Shown: positions 1-11,500 of the stretch, piece by piece
Position numbering within the stretch: the stretch's first letter is position 1
Layout of the letters: the number at the start of each line of letters is the position of its first letter
NCBI GenBank assembly: GCA_009746045.1
Contig: RPFO01000448.1
Span: 1,848,547-1,907,046 of the forward strand
Length of the DNA stretch: 58,500 nucleotides
Direction of reading: 5' to 3'
From: Mesostigma viride
Lineage: Eukaryota; Streptophyta; Mesostigmatophyceae; Mesostigmatales; Mesostigmataceae
The notes under the pieces: model-generated
Told to the model about the DNA's origin: nothing
Database searches by the model: none
The model's input: only the letters and a program-made list of their open reading frames with translations
Made by a program: the position numbers and the translations under genes

Positions 1-262
1 CTATTAATTAATTATAATTATTAGACATGCACGTGACTGCGTCACGTGAGCATAATTAAGTCCTCAGTGGGAGGGGAACATGGGATGGAATGGATGGTGT
101 AAGCTATCTAGGTCCTAGTAGTTACAGGGTTGTGGGCACCGCGGCCCGAATCGCTATGAAAGCCATATATGCGGTCACACGCGGAGCCCCCACACGGACT
201 TGGGGGTGGTCTCCTTCATCACTACTTGCCATCCTTGCGTACCATCTGCCTCCATTAATTAG
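1..262 (-). mobile_element. 3' end of a decayed LINE (copy A)
   Basis: Read on the minus strand, this is the 3' end of the non-LTR retrotransposon whose better copy lies at 48899-50904. The match covers the last coding codons, the 3' UTR with the CACGTGACTGCGTCACGTG-like palindrome, and the TTAA-type tail, here only about 20 bases and interrupted. The match stops at 262, where a different tailed element begins, so copy A appears to have been interrupted by a later insertion. Confidence 0.8.
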
Positions 263-640
263 ATTAAATTAAATTAAATTATAAGATGTCTCCCTTGGGA
301 GATCATGTAGCACATATTAATTCCTTGCTGGATGGATGGAAGTGGGCGAAGCCGCGTAATCGAACGAACCTAACTAAGTTATCGATCTAGTCTAGAAAAA
401 TCCTAACTACACTATTCTGAGCAAAATTAACGCCCTTTCCGCTTGGGGGAAGGGGGTTTGCCCACAGGGGCGCTGGCGTTTGAGCCTGGACAATCTTCTG
501 CCACCGCTTCTTGTTCTGCATGGCAGTCCAAAGAAGAGAGAGGGAGTGAATGCGGTGTTCAAACTGAGCTGGGACCACTAGGTCGGCCAGCAACATCTGG
601 ATGTAGTTCATGAAGGGCTTCACCTAGTTTTCTAGGAATG
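263..640 (-). mobile_element. Hairpin-and-tail retroelement inserted in LINE copy A
   Basis: The plus strand starts with a TTAAA-type pentanucleotide tail (263-282), then a short inverted repeat (ctcccttgggag) and ATCATGTAGCACAT, the same arrangement as at 3073, 40423 and 45541. It is therefore the 3' end of a minus-strand tailed retroelement. The rest to about 640 matches nothing else in the window. A 78-codon open stretch on the minus strand (387-623) is not recognised. The right boundary is approximate. Confidence 0.45.
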
Positions 641-1330
641 TCCTTGGGGCCGGGCCAGGTCAGGATACGCCGCCCTGGTTGGCCAAGCCGCTGGGGGCCG
701 GCCAGACCAAGGGCGGTGTCGACCTGACTGGTGCGAGCAAGATGTCCTACAAATGCTATCCTACGCTGCCTAATGTCGTCCGAAATGCATGCGAGGCATA
801 CCCTGATACAAAGACTCTAATGACCTATGCTTGGAAAACCCTACATTCAGGACCTGTCGGAGCATCCTGTAAACCGTGCCGTCTAGCTTAGCCGCCATGC
901 AGTGTGTCCGTGAGTGTCCATGCCTAGCTCGGCGCCATACGTAAGCACCGTGAGGACGAGGACCTTGAAGAGCATGCGCTTACGGTGCTTGCCCAGGCCC
1001 TTCGAGCGCCAGTAGGTGTTGAGCGAACGGAGCCGGGCCCAGGCCGATGCGGATGTCCACATCGTCGGCGGTGTCGATCGGGGAGCATGCTCCAGGTAAC
1101 AGTTTGAAGCGATCACGGCCCACGGAACGGGACCTCCGTCCCGTCGAGCTAGCTAGCAGGCGCGGCAGAGGCGGGCGACTGGAGGCCCCAATCACCATCG
1201 CCTCAGTTTCTCCAACCCCACCGCCCTCGCCTCCAAGCCCAGACAGTCCAGCCAGGTCTGAATGTGCTCGGGGCGCGCGATGAGGGTGGTGTCATCCGCA
1301 TAAAATCAGATCGGCCGTATAGGCCAATAT
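640..1330 (-). pseudogene. Decayed LINE reverse transcriptase fragment
   Basis: The minus strand keeps pieces of the reverse transcriptase and C-terminal region of the LINE at 48899-50904. FYADD, the catalytic reverse-transcriptase motif, is at 1291-1305, followed by a TWLDCLGLEARAVGLE-like stretch matching the other copy. Further on, FKVLVLTVLTYGAE (about 925-990) matches FKVVILTILTYGAE. A stop lies two codons before FYADD and the frame breaks several times, so it cannot be functional. It is probably the 5' remainder of copy A, split from 1-262 by the insertion at 263-640. Confidence 0.75.
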
Positions 1331-1554
1331 TTTGGTTCGCGGGAATGCACCATTTGATAGGTGTTGGCAGCTTTCTTGCTGGAAAAACTGACTGCGATCA
1401 GGCCGGACGATAGAAACGTTGACAGCAACATCTTCTTAGATCCTTCTTAGATGACTCATGAAATATAAAGCGTCTGAATATATGTTGTAATGATATATAA
1501 ATCATAATTCGGTATCATGAGAGATACCGATGCCTTCTAACGCCATCCATCTGT

Positions 1555-2585
1555 TCGTCTGTCCCTCCGTCCATCCCTCCCTCCCTCCGCCCGTCCGTCC
1601 GTCCGTCCGTCCGTCCGTCCGTCCGTCCGTCCCTCCCTCCCTCCCTCCCTCCCTAGGCCCGCCCACCCGTCCGCCCGCCCGCCCGCCCGCCCGCCCGCCC
1701 GCCCGCCCGCCCGCCCGTCCGCCCGTCCGTCCGTCCGTCCGTCCGTCCGTCCGTCCGTCCGTCCGTCCGTCCGTCCGTCCGTCCGTCCGTCCGTCCGTCC
1801 GTCCGTCCGTCCGTCCGTCCGTCCGTCCGTCCGTCCGTCCGTCCGTCGGTCGGTCGGTCGGTCGGTGGGTGGGTGGGTGGGTGGGTGGGTGGGTGGGTGG
1901 GTGGGTGGGTGGGTGGGTGGGTGGGTGGGTGGGTGGGTGGGTGGGTGGGTGGGTGGGTGGGTGGGTGGGTGGGTGGGTGGGTGGGTGGGTGGGTGGGTGG
2001 GTGGGTGGGTGGTGGGGGTCGGTCGGTCGGTCGGTCGGTCGGTCGGTCGGTCGGTCGGTCGGTCGGTCGGTCGGTCGGTCGGTCGGTCGGTCGGTCGGTC
2101 GGTCGGTCGGTCGGTCGGTCGGTGGGTGGTGGGTGGGTCGGTCGGTCGGTCGGTCGGTCGGTCGGTCGGTCGTCGGTCGGTCGGTCGGTCGGTCGGTCGG
2201 TCGGTCGGTCGGTCGGTCGGTCGGTCGGTCGGTCGGTCGGTCGGTCGGTCGGTCGGTCGGTCGGTCGTCGGTCGGTCGGTCGGTCGGTCGGTCGGTCGGT
2301 CGGTCGGGTCGGTCGGTCGGTCGGTCGGTCGGTCGGTCGGTCGGTCGGTCGGTCGGTCGGTCGGTCGGTCGGTCGGTCGGTCGGTCGGTCGGTCGGTCGG
2401 TCGGTCGGTCGGTCGGTCGGTCGGTCGGTCGGTCGGTCGGTCGGTCGGTCGGTCGGTCGGTCGGTCGGTCGGTCGGTCGGTCGGTCGGTCGGTCGGTCGG
2501 TCGGTCGGTCGGTCGGTCGGTCGGTCGGTCGGTCGGTCGGTCGGTCGGTCGGTCGGTCGGTCGGTCGGTCAGTCCGTCGGTCCGT
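1555..2585. repeat. 1-kb tetranucleotide array (GTCC, CGTC, GGGT, GGTC)
   Basis: The array shifts its 4-base unit by single changes: GTCC/CCCT, CCCG, CCGT, then about 150 bases of GGGT (1865-2015) and about 570 bases of GGTC with a few one-base slips. All frames stay open on both strands, giving artefactual PTDR-like and VGRS-like peptides; none is a gene. The GGGT block satisfies the G-quadruplex pattern many times over. Its right end directly abuts the terminal hairpin of a tailed retroelement at 2596. Confidence 0.95.
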
Positions 2586-2900
2586 CCATCCGCACACACT
2601 CCTGCTTGGGAGTCACGGATCACACTAACAACAACTGGTGCTTTCACCACTGATTGCTACACAACAACAAGGGGGGCAGAGACACCCAGCCTTGTCTCAC
2701 TGCCAAGGAGGCAGGCCCCACAGGTGAAACCGTAACTACTAGGGGGGGGGGGGGGGGGGGGATTGTGAAAATGTTGTACTCGCTAGGAGATTCAGGCACC
2801 TACTGTGGGTGCCCTAAGACCCTAGGTCAGCTGATGCGCGGCGGATGCGGTTATACAAGGGAGGCACCTCAGCCTAGGCAAACACACAACAAGAAGCAAG
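2586..2900 (-). mobile_element. Tailed retroelement 3' end, with poly(G) run
   Basis: After the tetranucleotide array comes a short inverted repeat (CTCCTGCTTGGGAG) and GTCACGGATCAC, then GGGGCAGAGACACCC and GTGGGTGCCCTAAGACCC. The same string of landmarks occurs in the same order at 39981-40150. The two copies thus belong to one family, in minus orientation, with the microsatellite in the place of the 3' tail. A run of about 20 G lies at 2742-2761. No coding capacity was found. Confidence 0.55.
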
Positions 2901-3072
2901 GAGCTTTATTGTCAAAGCGATGCCAAGCATGATATCAAAAGTGAATGCTCGAGCAAGGGACAAACCCACGAATCGGTGATAAAGAAACACAGGGCCTGCC
3001 CCCCCCCCCCTCCCAAGGCAGGCCGAAACCTCCTCTCTTGTGTTTTCTACCTTGGCACTCTTCACTGCCTTA

Positions 3073-3160
3073 GCTTAAATTAAATTAAATTATAACATGA
3101 CTCCGTTGGGAGATCATGTAGCATACCTTAGCTTAAGGAGCTCCTACTTGTCATCTCCCG
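3073..3160 (-). mobile_element. Tailed retroelement 3' end (TTAAA tail)
   Basis: AAATT/TTAAA pentamers (3074-3091) are followed by ATAACATGACTCCGTTGGGA and GATCATGTAGCA, matching the copies at 263, 40423 and 45541. Only the 3' end is recognisable; the inner part does not match the longer copies. Confidence 0.6.
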
Positions 3161-4915
3161 TGCACAGTTGCCAGATTCGCATAGATGACATGCTTCAAGG
3201 AAGTGGGCGTTGGTTTTGTAGGTGGAATGCCTCCATAAAAAAACAAATATGACATAATATCCGCACAAAGTCAATGTTTAGATAATCAATGAAAACATAT
3301 GGCAAGGTTCAATAGTAAGGGGATGACGCTTTAACCCAGGCTGATACTACCCCTCACTTCATTGATGGCCTATAGCTGACTCCAATTGCTGACACCGTTG
3401 TGAAGGCAGCATCTATCGGGTTTACCCATCACGCGGCATGGTGAGTGAGGTACATGCCTTGATGGTCAAGCCCACTCTCACTGCACAACAGACAGAAACA
3501 TTCTATTACAAGGCGCCCCACCCACGGTTACCACCCGTTCCCAAGGCTAGAAGCACCGCGTTAGACAAGCTACAGGGTGAAGAGTCGGAAACTTAACCAC
3601 TAAAAGAAAACAGCTTATACTAGTCCGCGCAGAATTGCATTTCAAGGAAGCCAAAAAGAAGAACGCCAGGATGAACTGCAACCGAAAAGGACCCTGCCAC
3701 ACACCAACGCGCCTATTTTGAAATGCGAATCACTTCGCGGTCGGTGATGGTGAGGGTTGATATAAGTAACCCCCTTCTTGTCCGTCGACGTAGCCCGAGC
3801 CACGGCGTTCATTCGATACTCGATGGCGTGGCTAGCCGTATCACGCTTATGCGAGGGTTGAACCGACGATCCCATTGTATATCATCCGTGACCTTCCAAA
3901 GTACGCACGTATTTTTGTTAGATGGGCACCGGCATCTAGGATCTGAAGTAATCATCTACTAATGTGTGAGGGTTCAAAGACCCGTACGGTATGGTCATAT
4001 CAGTATTCCGTGACCTCCGGCTGAGCATATATTATAATTGCATTACTTTACTTTACGTTGTTACACCTAGCTAGCATCAAAAGACTGAAAAATCTGTGCG
4101 CCATACTGACTGTTCCGCGTCAATGGCGCGATCGGCGCCAGGACTTGGGTTTTCTGCCTACTACTGATGCCGGATTCTCGAGAGCTCGTCTGCACTCTGC
4201 AGTTTGATTTACGCGCCCTGCGCCCATGATCATCAGTCTGGCCAGTGGCCGCACACGGGTACAGCGCCTGGTCGGCGCAGCCCAGCCCGTTCTCAGGACC
4301 GCATGCACTCCCGAGTCGTGACGCCGCGGGGAGCATGCGTGAGTCCCCACTCCCCAGTCGTGACGGACGTACTGTAGCGGGGGCAAACAACAGGACCTGG
4401 TGAACAAGACGTCGGCCCTCAACACTCAGCAGGCTGCCTCTGATCACACCGCAGTCCCTCTCGTTCTTCGCCCAGCATGGTGAGCACTACAGTACTGTAG
4501 TTTTGCCGTGATTGTTCGAGGCTTGTTACAAATTTTCTCCTCCTGTACATCTACGTCACAATGCCACCAATCATGGAACGCACATTAATTTGGTAGTACA
4601 ACTGCATATTCACTAGGCGCGTACTGGGATCTAATTCCTTTTGGGTAAAGAGCATCTGATGTTCTACCTCGCGTGGATACCCTTATCGGGCTGATACTCA
4701 TTTCCCATTTTAGTGATTTTACACTTTCGGTCCATACTTGGGTATGAAATAAACATACCCAATAACCCGAAACGTTCTAGCTTTCGCGATCGTCTTCGCT
4801 GCAGCTTCGCTCCTTCGAATGATTATTGTGCATCACAATATCTAAAGTGCTCGAATATATAACATCGCGCATCCCGTTGCATGCGCATATGATTTCCTCT
4901 CACGATATCTAAGAA
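3161..4915. other. Intergenic, no gene recognised
   Basis: About 1.75 kb of moderately AT-rich sequence. Short open stretches exist (for example minus strand 4067-4447, 126 codons) but show no domain, no repeat match and no convincing splice context. Nothing can be supported here. Confidence 0.5.
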
Positions 4916-4925
4916 TATAAAAAGG
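4916..4925 (+). promoter_or_regulatory. Candidate TATA box for the ankyrin-TIR gene
   Basis: TATAAAAAGG in an AT-rich stretch. It lies about 290 and 325 bases before two ATGs in good context (5202 and 5241) and 570 bases before the first clear ankyrin exon. Position and sequence fit a core promoter, but no transcript start can be seen. Confidence 0.3.
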
Positions 4926-5240
4926 CCCATATATACTACTATTTATAGTTCTGATGTAAGTAATTATAAATTTTAATATATTGTTCAGCCCGGCCCAGCT
5001 TTCTCCTCTCTCAGCTTGATCACGAGTTTCTTAATTATCTCACACGCGTACACCATTGCAGACTCTAGTTGAAGCGTTCGATTCGACAAGCGAAGTTCTG
5101 GCGCTGTTATTAGTCGTAGGCCTATAAGCTTATGGTTGCAGCAGGGGGGCGGATGCGCACAAGTTCTAAAATCCGCGATGATCTAGTAATAATAATACAA
5201 CATGGCCGCCGAGCTTATGTATTACTAGACTTGCATTTAA

Positions 5241-5282
5241 ATGGCCGCTGCTGGCTTACATATACCCGCGCGCGAACATCGG
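5241..5282 (+). CDS. Possible first exon of the ankyrin-TIR gene
   Basis: An ATG in the context AAATGGCC opens 14 codons (MAAAGLHIPAREHR) ending at a GTGATC donor in phase 0, compatible with the phase-0 ankyrin exon at 5496. The donor is weak and 14 residues cannot be tested by homology. Another ATG at 5202 (MAAELMYY, then stop) has equally good context but no compatible donor. This is a guess at where translation starts. Confidence 0.15.
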
Positions 5283-5495
5283 GTGATCTCGTAAACTAGA
5301 CATATTGACACAGTCTCCGTGCAGCGTTAAATGGTACTGCAGGGACGCCTGTAGTTAAGTTGCAGTGTACGTTACACTTACTGTGTTACATATTCATGAA
5401 TTACTGGGCTTAATTTTCGTGCATTTGGTGTCGCCTTAATTGTGGTACGTCTGCTGCATGATGCGGGCGCATGATGTTGCGCTCATATTGCCTAG

Positions 5496-5588
5496 GGTGC
5501 CACGCTGCATGACCCATCGAGGAATGGCCGTCTGGATGAGGTCAAGCGCCTTATTGCTGGCGGTGCTGACGTGAAGGCGAAAGATGAG
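5496..5588 (+). CDS. Ankyrin exon 1 (divergent, 31 codons)
   Basis: Between TTGCCTAG and GTACGT. Reads GATLHDPSRNGRLDEVKRLI then AGGADVKAKDE, an ankyrin repeat lacking the proline of TPLH and one residue at the start. Unlike exons 2-8 it lies outside the cassette array and its left intron flank is unique, so it is the probable ancestral neighbour of the amplified units. The lost codons keep the frame. Confidence 0.7.
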
Positions 5589-8500
5589 GTACGTGTGATT
5601 CCCTTCCTCCCCTGAGTGGCCCCACATGGCCCCGACATGCACGCAACTGTGTTTTAGCCCGTAGTCACCAGCTGATATCGATAGGTCTTCGAGAAACGCA
5701 ACGCCAGCGTGTCACGTACGCGCAGTATTTATAATGCTAACGGCAGATTAATTAGCTGTGCTTTCTCCGAAGTGGGGTAAGTGCTCACAATTGGGGCTCT
5801 CACAATAAGAGCCAGATGAGCGCGCACCATGGTTGCGGTGGCCAGACCACTTTTGCCCGCGGTGGCGCTATACTTTTGGACACCAGAACGGTGACAGCTG
5901 TTGTGTCTATTCCAGCAGCCCGAGGTGTTTCACACAGGGTGCGCTTCAGCTCAGTGGTTTCAGCGCGGCCGGATGCCTGGCAGTGGCTAGCCTTGCACCA
6001 TTTCCCCATCCATGTTGGGACTGGGGTACTTGTGTGCACTTTAGCTTGTGTAAATCATCGTGACCAATGGCTGCATGGTTGTATCCCCACGCCACACCCC
6101 CTGGTAATGACACCATATGGACTCATCCTCCTATTACCCACCGTGGATGCCTGTGTGCCCATTTGGTTACGTTGTTTGGCTCATGTTGGAGCACACGCCA
6201 TGCCGGCACGCTGTCACACGAGAGCTTTTTTCTGTTGGCCGGCCGGTCTAGCCACATTGGTCGCGTGCATGGTGTCACCCTGGCCATGCATGCGTGGGTT
6301 TCCCCTTCTCCTCCGCGTGTCCTTTTGTGAGTCGGTCCCTCCCGGCCAGTCCCAGGCTTTTAAGCACGTGCGCGTGCGCATCGGGGCTCCTGCCGCCAGG
6401 CTCTGGCTATTTCTTGTCCCTTTTGCCGTGTCAGTCGCGCGGCGACCAAAGTATATTTCTTGTGTACGCGTGTGCACTGCTGCCGTTCCAACGTTGATGT
6501 GGGTGGTGGTTGTGGGAATGGGGTGCACATGGGCAGCAGCCTTCAAGTCATTTCACTCAAGAGCCTATAAGATGTAGCCTCGTCGACCAGGGCCCATGAT
6601 GATACCCAGGGGTGCACCGGGCTCGTGTGTTGGCCGCGCGAGCTTGCTCCGTTCCTGTGCGGATGCTGACGTGTGCGCGCACCCTGTGGGTGCATGTTGT
6701 GCGGCCGATGCGTCACGGGACTCGTTCGTGTGTGTGGCTGCTGCGTCCAGTATGGGTACACCCCGCTGCATTGGGCGTCAGAAGAGGGCCACCTGGAGGT
6801 GGTGAAGCACCTTATCGAAAGCGGCGCCGATGTGGGGGCCAAGAACAATGTGAGCGCGCGCCCTGGTCCCGGCGGCCAGACCACTTTTGCCCGCGGTGGC
6901 GCTGCTTTTGGACACCAGATCGGTGACAGCTGTTGTGTCTGTTCCAGCAGCCCGAGGTGTTTCAGACAGGGTGCGCTTCAGCTCAGTGGTTTCAGTGCGG
7001 CCGGATGCCTGACAGTGGTTAGCCTTGTACCATCGCCCCATCCATGTTGGGACTGGGGTACTTGTGTGCACTTTTGCATGTATTTATCATCGTGACCAAT
7101 GGCTGCATGGTTGTATCCCCACGCCACCCCCCCTGGTACTGACAGCATCTGGGCTGGCCCTCCTATTAGCCACCGTGGATGCCTGTGTGCCCATTTGGTT
7201 ACGTCGTTCGGCTCATGTTGGAGCACACGCCATGCCGGCGCGCTGTCACACGAGAGCTTTTTTGTGTTGGCCGACCGGTCTAGCCACATTGGGCGCGTGC
7301 GTGGTGTCACCCTGGCCGTGCATGTGTGTGTGTCCCCTTCTCCTCCGTGTGTCCTTTTGTGAGTCGGTCCCTCCCGGCCAGTCCCAGGCTTTTAAGCACG
7401 AGCGCGTGCGCATCGGGGCTCCTGCCGCCAGGCTCTGGCTATTTCTTGTCCCTTTTGGCGTGTCAGTCGTGTGGCGACCAAAGTATATTTCTTCCGTACG
7501 CGTGTGCACTGCTGCCGTTCCAACGTCGATGTGGGTGGTGGTTGTGGGCATGGGGTACGCATGGGCAGCACAGCTTTTAAGTCCACCTCACTCAAGAGCC
7601 TATAAGATGTAGCCCCGTCGACCAGGGCCCATGATGATGCCCAGGGGTGCACCGGGCTCGTGTGTTGGCCGCACGAGCTTGCTCCGTTCCTGTGCGGATG
7701 CTGCCGTGTGCGCGCACCCTGTGGGTGCATGTTGTGCGGCTCATGCATCACGGGACTCGTTCGTGTGTGTGGCTGCTGCGTCCAGGTTGGGGACACCCCG
7801 CTGCATGCGGCGTCAAACTGGGGCCACCTGGAGGTGGTGAAGCACCTTATCGAAAGCGGCGCCGATCTGGGGGCCAAGAGCAATGTGAGCGCGCGCCCTG
7901 GTTGCGGTGGCCAGACCACTTTTGCCCGCGGTGGCGCTGCTTTTGGACACCAGAACGGTGACAGCTGTTGTGTCTGTTCCATGGCAGCCCGAGGTGTTTC
8001 AGACAGGGTGCGCTTCAGCTCAGCTGGTTTCAGCGCGGCCGGATGCCTGGCAGTGGCTAGCCTTGTACCATCACCCCATCCACGTTGGGACTGGGGTACT
8101 TGTGTGCACTTTTGCATGTATTTGTCATCGTGACCAATGGCTACATGGTTGTGTCCCCACGCCACCCCCCCTGGTAATGACAGCATCTGGACTCATCCTC
8201 CTATTACCCACCGTGGATGCCTGTGTGCCCATTTGGTTTCGTCGTTCGGCTCATGTTGGAGCACACGCCATGCCGGCGCGCCGTCACACGAGAGCTTTTT
8301 TCTGTTGGCCGACCGGTCTAGCCACATTGGGCGCGTGCATGCGTGTCACCCTGGCCATGCATGCGTATGTGTCCCCTTCTCCTCCGCATGTCCTTTTGTG
8401 AGTCGGTCCCTCCCAGCCAGTCCCAGGCTTTTAAGCACGTGCGCGTGCGCATCGTAGCCCCTGCAGCTAGGCTCTGGCCGTTTCATGTCTCCTTTGGCGT

Positions 8501-11500
8501 GTCAGTCGTGTGGCGACCAAAGTATATTTCTTCCGTACGCGTGTGATCTGCTGCCGTTCCAACGTCCATGTGGGTGGTGGTTGTGGGAATGGGGTACGCA
8601 TGGTCAGCAGCCTTCAAGTCACGTCACTCAACAGCCTATAAGATGTAGCCTCGTCGACCAGGGCCCATGATGGTGCCCAGGGGTGCACTGCGCTTGTGCG
8701 TTGGCTGCGCGAGCTTGCTCCGTTCCTGTGCGGATGCTGACGTGTGCGCGCACCCTGTGGGTGCATGTTGTGCGGCTCATGCGTCACGGGACTCGTTCGT
8801 GTGTGTGGCTGCTGCGTCCAGGATGGGGAGACCCCGCTGCATGAGGCGTCACGCGGTGGCGAACTGGAGGTGGTGAAGCACCTTCTCCAAAGCGGCGCCG
8901 ATCTGGAGGCCAAGAACAATGTGAGCGGGCGCCCTGGTCCCGGTGGCCAGACCACTTTTGCCCGCGGTGGCGCTGCTTTTGGACACCAGAACGGTGACAG
9001 CTGTTGTGTCTGTTCCAGCAGCCCGGGGTGTTTCAGACAGGGTGCGCTTCAGCTCAGTGGTTTCAGCGCGGCCGGATGGCCCTGAGAGTGGCTAGCCTTG
9101 TACCATGTCCCCATCCATGTTGGGACTGGGATACTTGTGTGCACTTTTGCGTGTATTTGTCATCGTGACCAATGGCTGCATGGTTGTATCCCCACGCCCC
9201 CCCCCTGGTACTGACACCATCTGGGCTGGCCCTCCTATTACCCACCGTGGATGCCTGTGTGCCCATTTGGTTTCGTCGTTCGGCTCATGTTGGAGCACAC
9301 GCCATGCCGGCGCGCTGTCACACGAGAGCTTTTTTCTGTTGGCCGACCGGTCTAGCCACATTGGGCGCGTGCATGGTGTCACCCTGGCCATGCATGCGTG
9401 TGTGTCCCCTTCTCCTCCGCGTGTCCTTTTGTGGGACTTTCCCTCCCTGCCAGGCCAAGGCTTTTGAGCACGTGCACGTGCGCATCGTAGCCCCTGCAGC
9501 TAGGCTCTGGCCATTTTTCGTCTCCTTTGGCCTGTCAGTCGTGTGGCGACCAAAATGTATTTCTTCCATACGTACGCGTGTGCACTGCTGCCGTTCCAAC
9601 GTCGATGTGGGTGGTGGTTGCGGGAATGGGGTGCGCATGGTCAGCAGCCTTTTAAGTCATGTCACTCCACAGCCTGTAAGATGTAGCCCCGTCGACCAGG
9701 GCCCATGATGGTACCCAGGGGTGCACCGGGCTCGTGTGTTGGCCGCGTGAGCTTGCTCCGTTCCTGTGCGGATGCTGACGTGTGCGCGCACCCTGTGGGT
9801 GCATGTTGTGCGGCTCATGCGTCACGGGACTCGTTCGTGTGTGTGGCTGCTGCGTCCAGGTTGGGGACACCCCGCTGCATCGGGCGTCAGCCGGGGGCGA
9901 ACTGGACGTGGTGAAGCACCTTATCGAAAGCGGCGCCGATCTGGGGGCCAAGAACAATGTGAGCGCGCGCCCTGGTCCCGGTGGCCAGACCACTTTTGCC
10001 CGCGGTGGCGCTGCTTTTGGACACCATAACGGTGACAGCTGTTGTGTCTGTTCCAGCAGCCCGAGGTGTTTCAGACAGGGTGCGCTTCAGCTCAGTGGTT
10101 TCAGCGCGGCCAGATGGCCCTGAGAGTGGCTAGCCTTGTACCATGTCCCCATCCATGTTGGGACTGGGGTACTTGTGTGCACTTTTGCATGTATTTGTCA
10201 TCGTGACCAATGGCTGCATGGTTGTGTCCCCACGCCACCCCCCCTGGTACTGACAACATCTGGACTCATCCTCCTATTACCCACCGCGGATGCCTGTGTG
10301 CCCATTTGGTTACGTCGTTCGGCTCATGTTGGAGCACACGCCATGCCAGCGTGCTGTCACACGAGAGCTTTTTTCTGTTGGCCGACCGGTCTAGCCACAT
10401 TGGGCGCATGCATGGTGTCACCCTGGCTGTGCATGTGTGTGTGTCCCCTTCTCCTCAACGTGTCCTTTTGTGGGACTTTCCCTCCCTGCCAGTCCCAGAC
10501 TTTTGAGCACGTGCGCGTGCGCATCGTAGCTCCTGCAGCTAGGCTCTGGCCGTTTCATGTCTCCTTTGGCCTGTCAGTCGTGTGGCGACCAAAGCATATT
10601 TCTTCCGTATGCGTGTGCACTGCTGCCGTTCCAACGTCCATGTGGGTGGTGGTTGTGGGCATGGGGTGCGCATGGTCAGCCGCCTTCAAGTCACCTCACT
10701 CCACAGCCTGTAAGATGTAGCCTCGTCGACCAGGGCCCATGATGGTGCCCAGGGGTGCACAGGGCTCGTGTGTTGGCCGCGTGAGCTTGCTCCGTTCCTG
10801 TGCAGATGCTGACGTGTGCGCGCACCCTGTGGGTGCATGTTGTGCGGCTCATGCGTCACGGGACTCGTTCGTGTGTGTGGCTGCTGCGTCCAGGATGGGG
10901 ACACCCCGCTGCATGATGCGTCATACGGGGGCAAACTGGAGGTGGTGAAGCACCTTCTCGAAAGCGGCGCCGATCTGGAGGCCAAGAACAAGGTGAGCGC
11001 GCGCCCTGGCCCCGGTGGCCAGACCACTTTTGCCCGCGGTGGCGCTGCTTTTGGACACCAGAACGGTGACAGCTGTTGTGTCTGTTCCAGCAGCCCGGGG
11101 TGTTTCAGACAGGGTGCGCTTCAGCTCAGCTGGTTTCAGCGCGGCCGGATGCCTGGCAGTGGCTAGCCTTGTACCATCACCCCATCCATGTTGGGACTGG
11201 GGTACTTGTGTGCACTTTTGCATGTATTTATCATCGTGACCAATGGCTGCATGGTTGTATCCCCACGTCCCCCCCCCTGGTACTGACACCATCTGGACTC
11301 ATCCTCCTATTACCCACCGCGGATGCCTGTGTGCCCATTTGGTTTCGTCGCACGGCTCATGTTGGAGCACACGCCATGCCGGCGTGCTGTCACACGAGAG
11401 CTTTTTTTCTGTTGGCCGACCGGTCTAGCTTGGGCGCGTGCATGGTGTCACCCTGGCCGTGCATGTGTGGGTGTCCCCTTCTCCTCCGCGTGTCCTTTTG

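Noticed and set aside
1502-2735. Long open frames on both strands across the tetranucleotide array (380-400 codons)
   Set aside because: Any 4-base repeat without a stop is open in all frames; the peptides are pure repeats (PTDR, VGRS, PTHP).
4067-4447. 126-codon minus-strand frame in the left intergenic region
   Set aside because: No domain, no splice context, no second copy; length is compatible with chance at this GC content.
5202-5228. ATG in excellent context (CAACATGGCC) as start of the ankyrin-TIR protein
   Set aside because: It reaches a stop after eight codons, and the only GT within it would join out of frame with the ankyrin exon at 5496.
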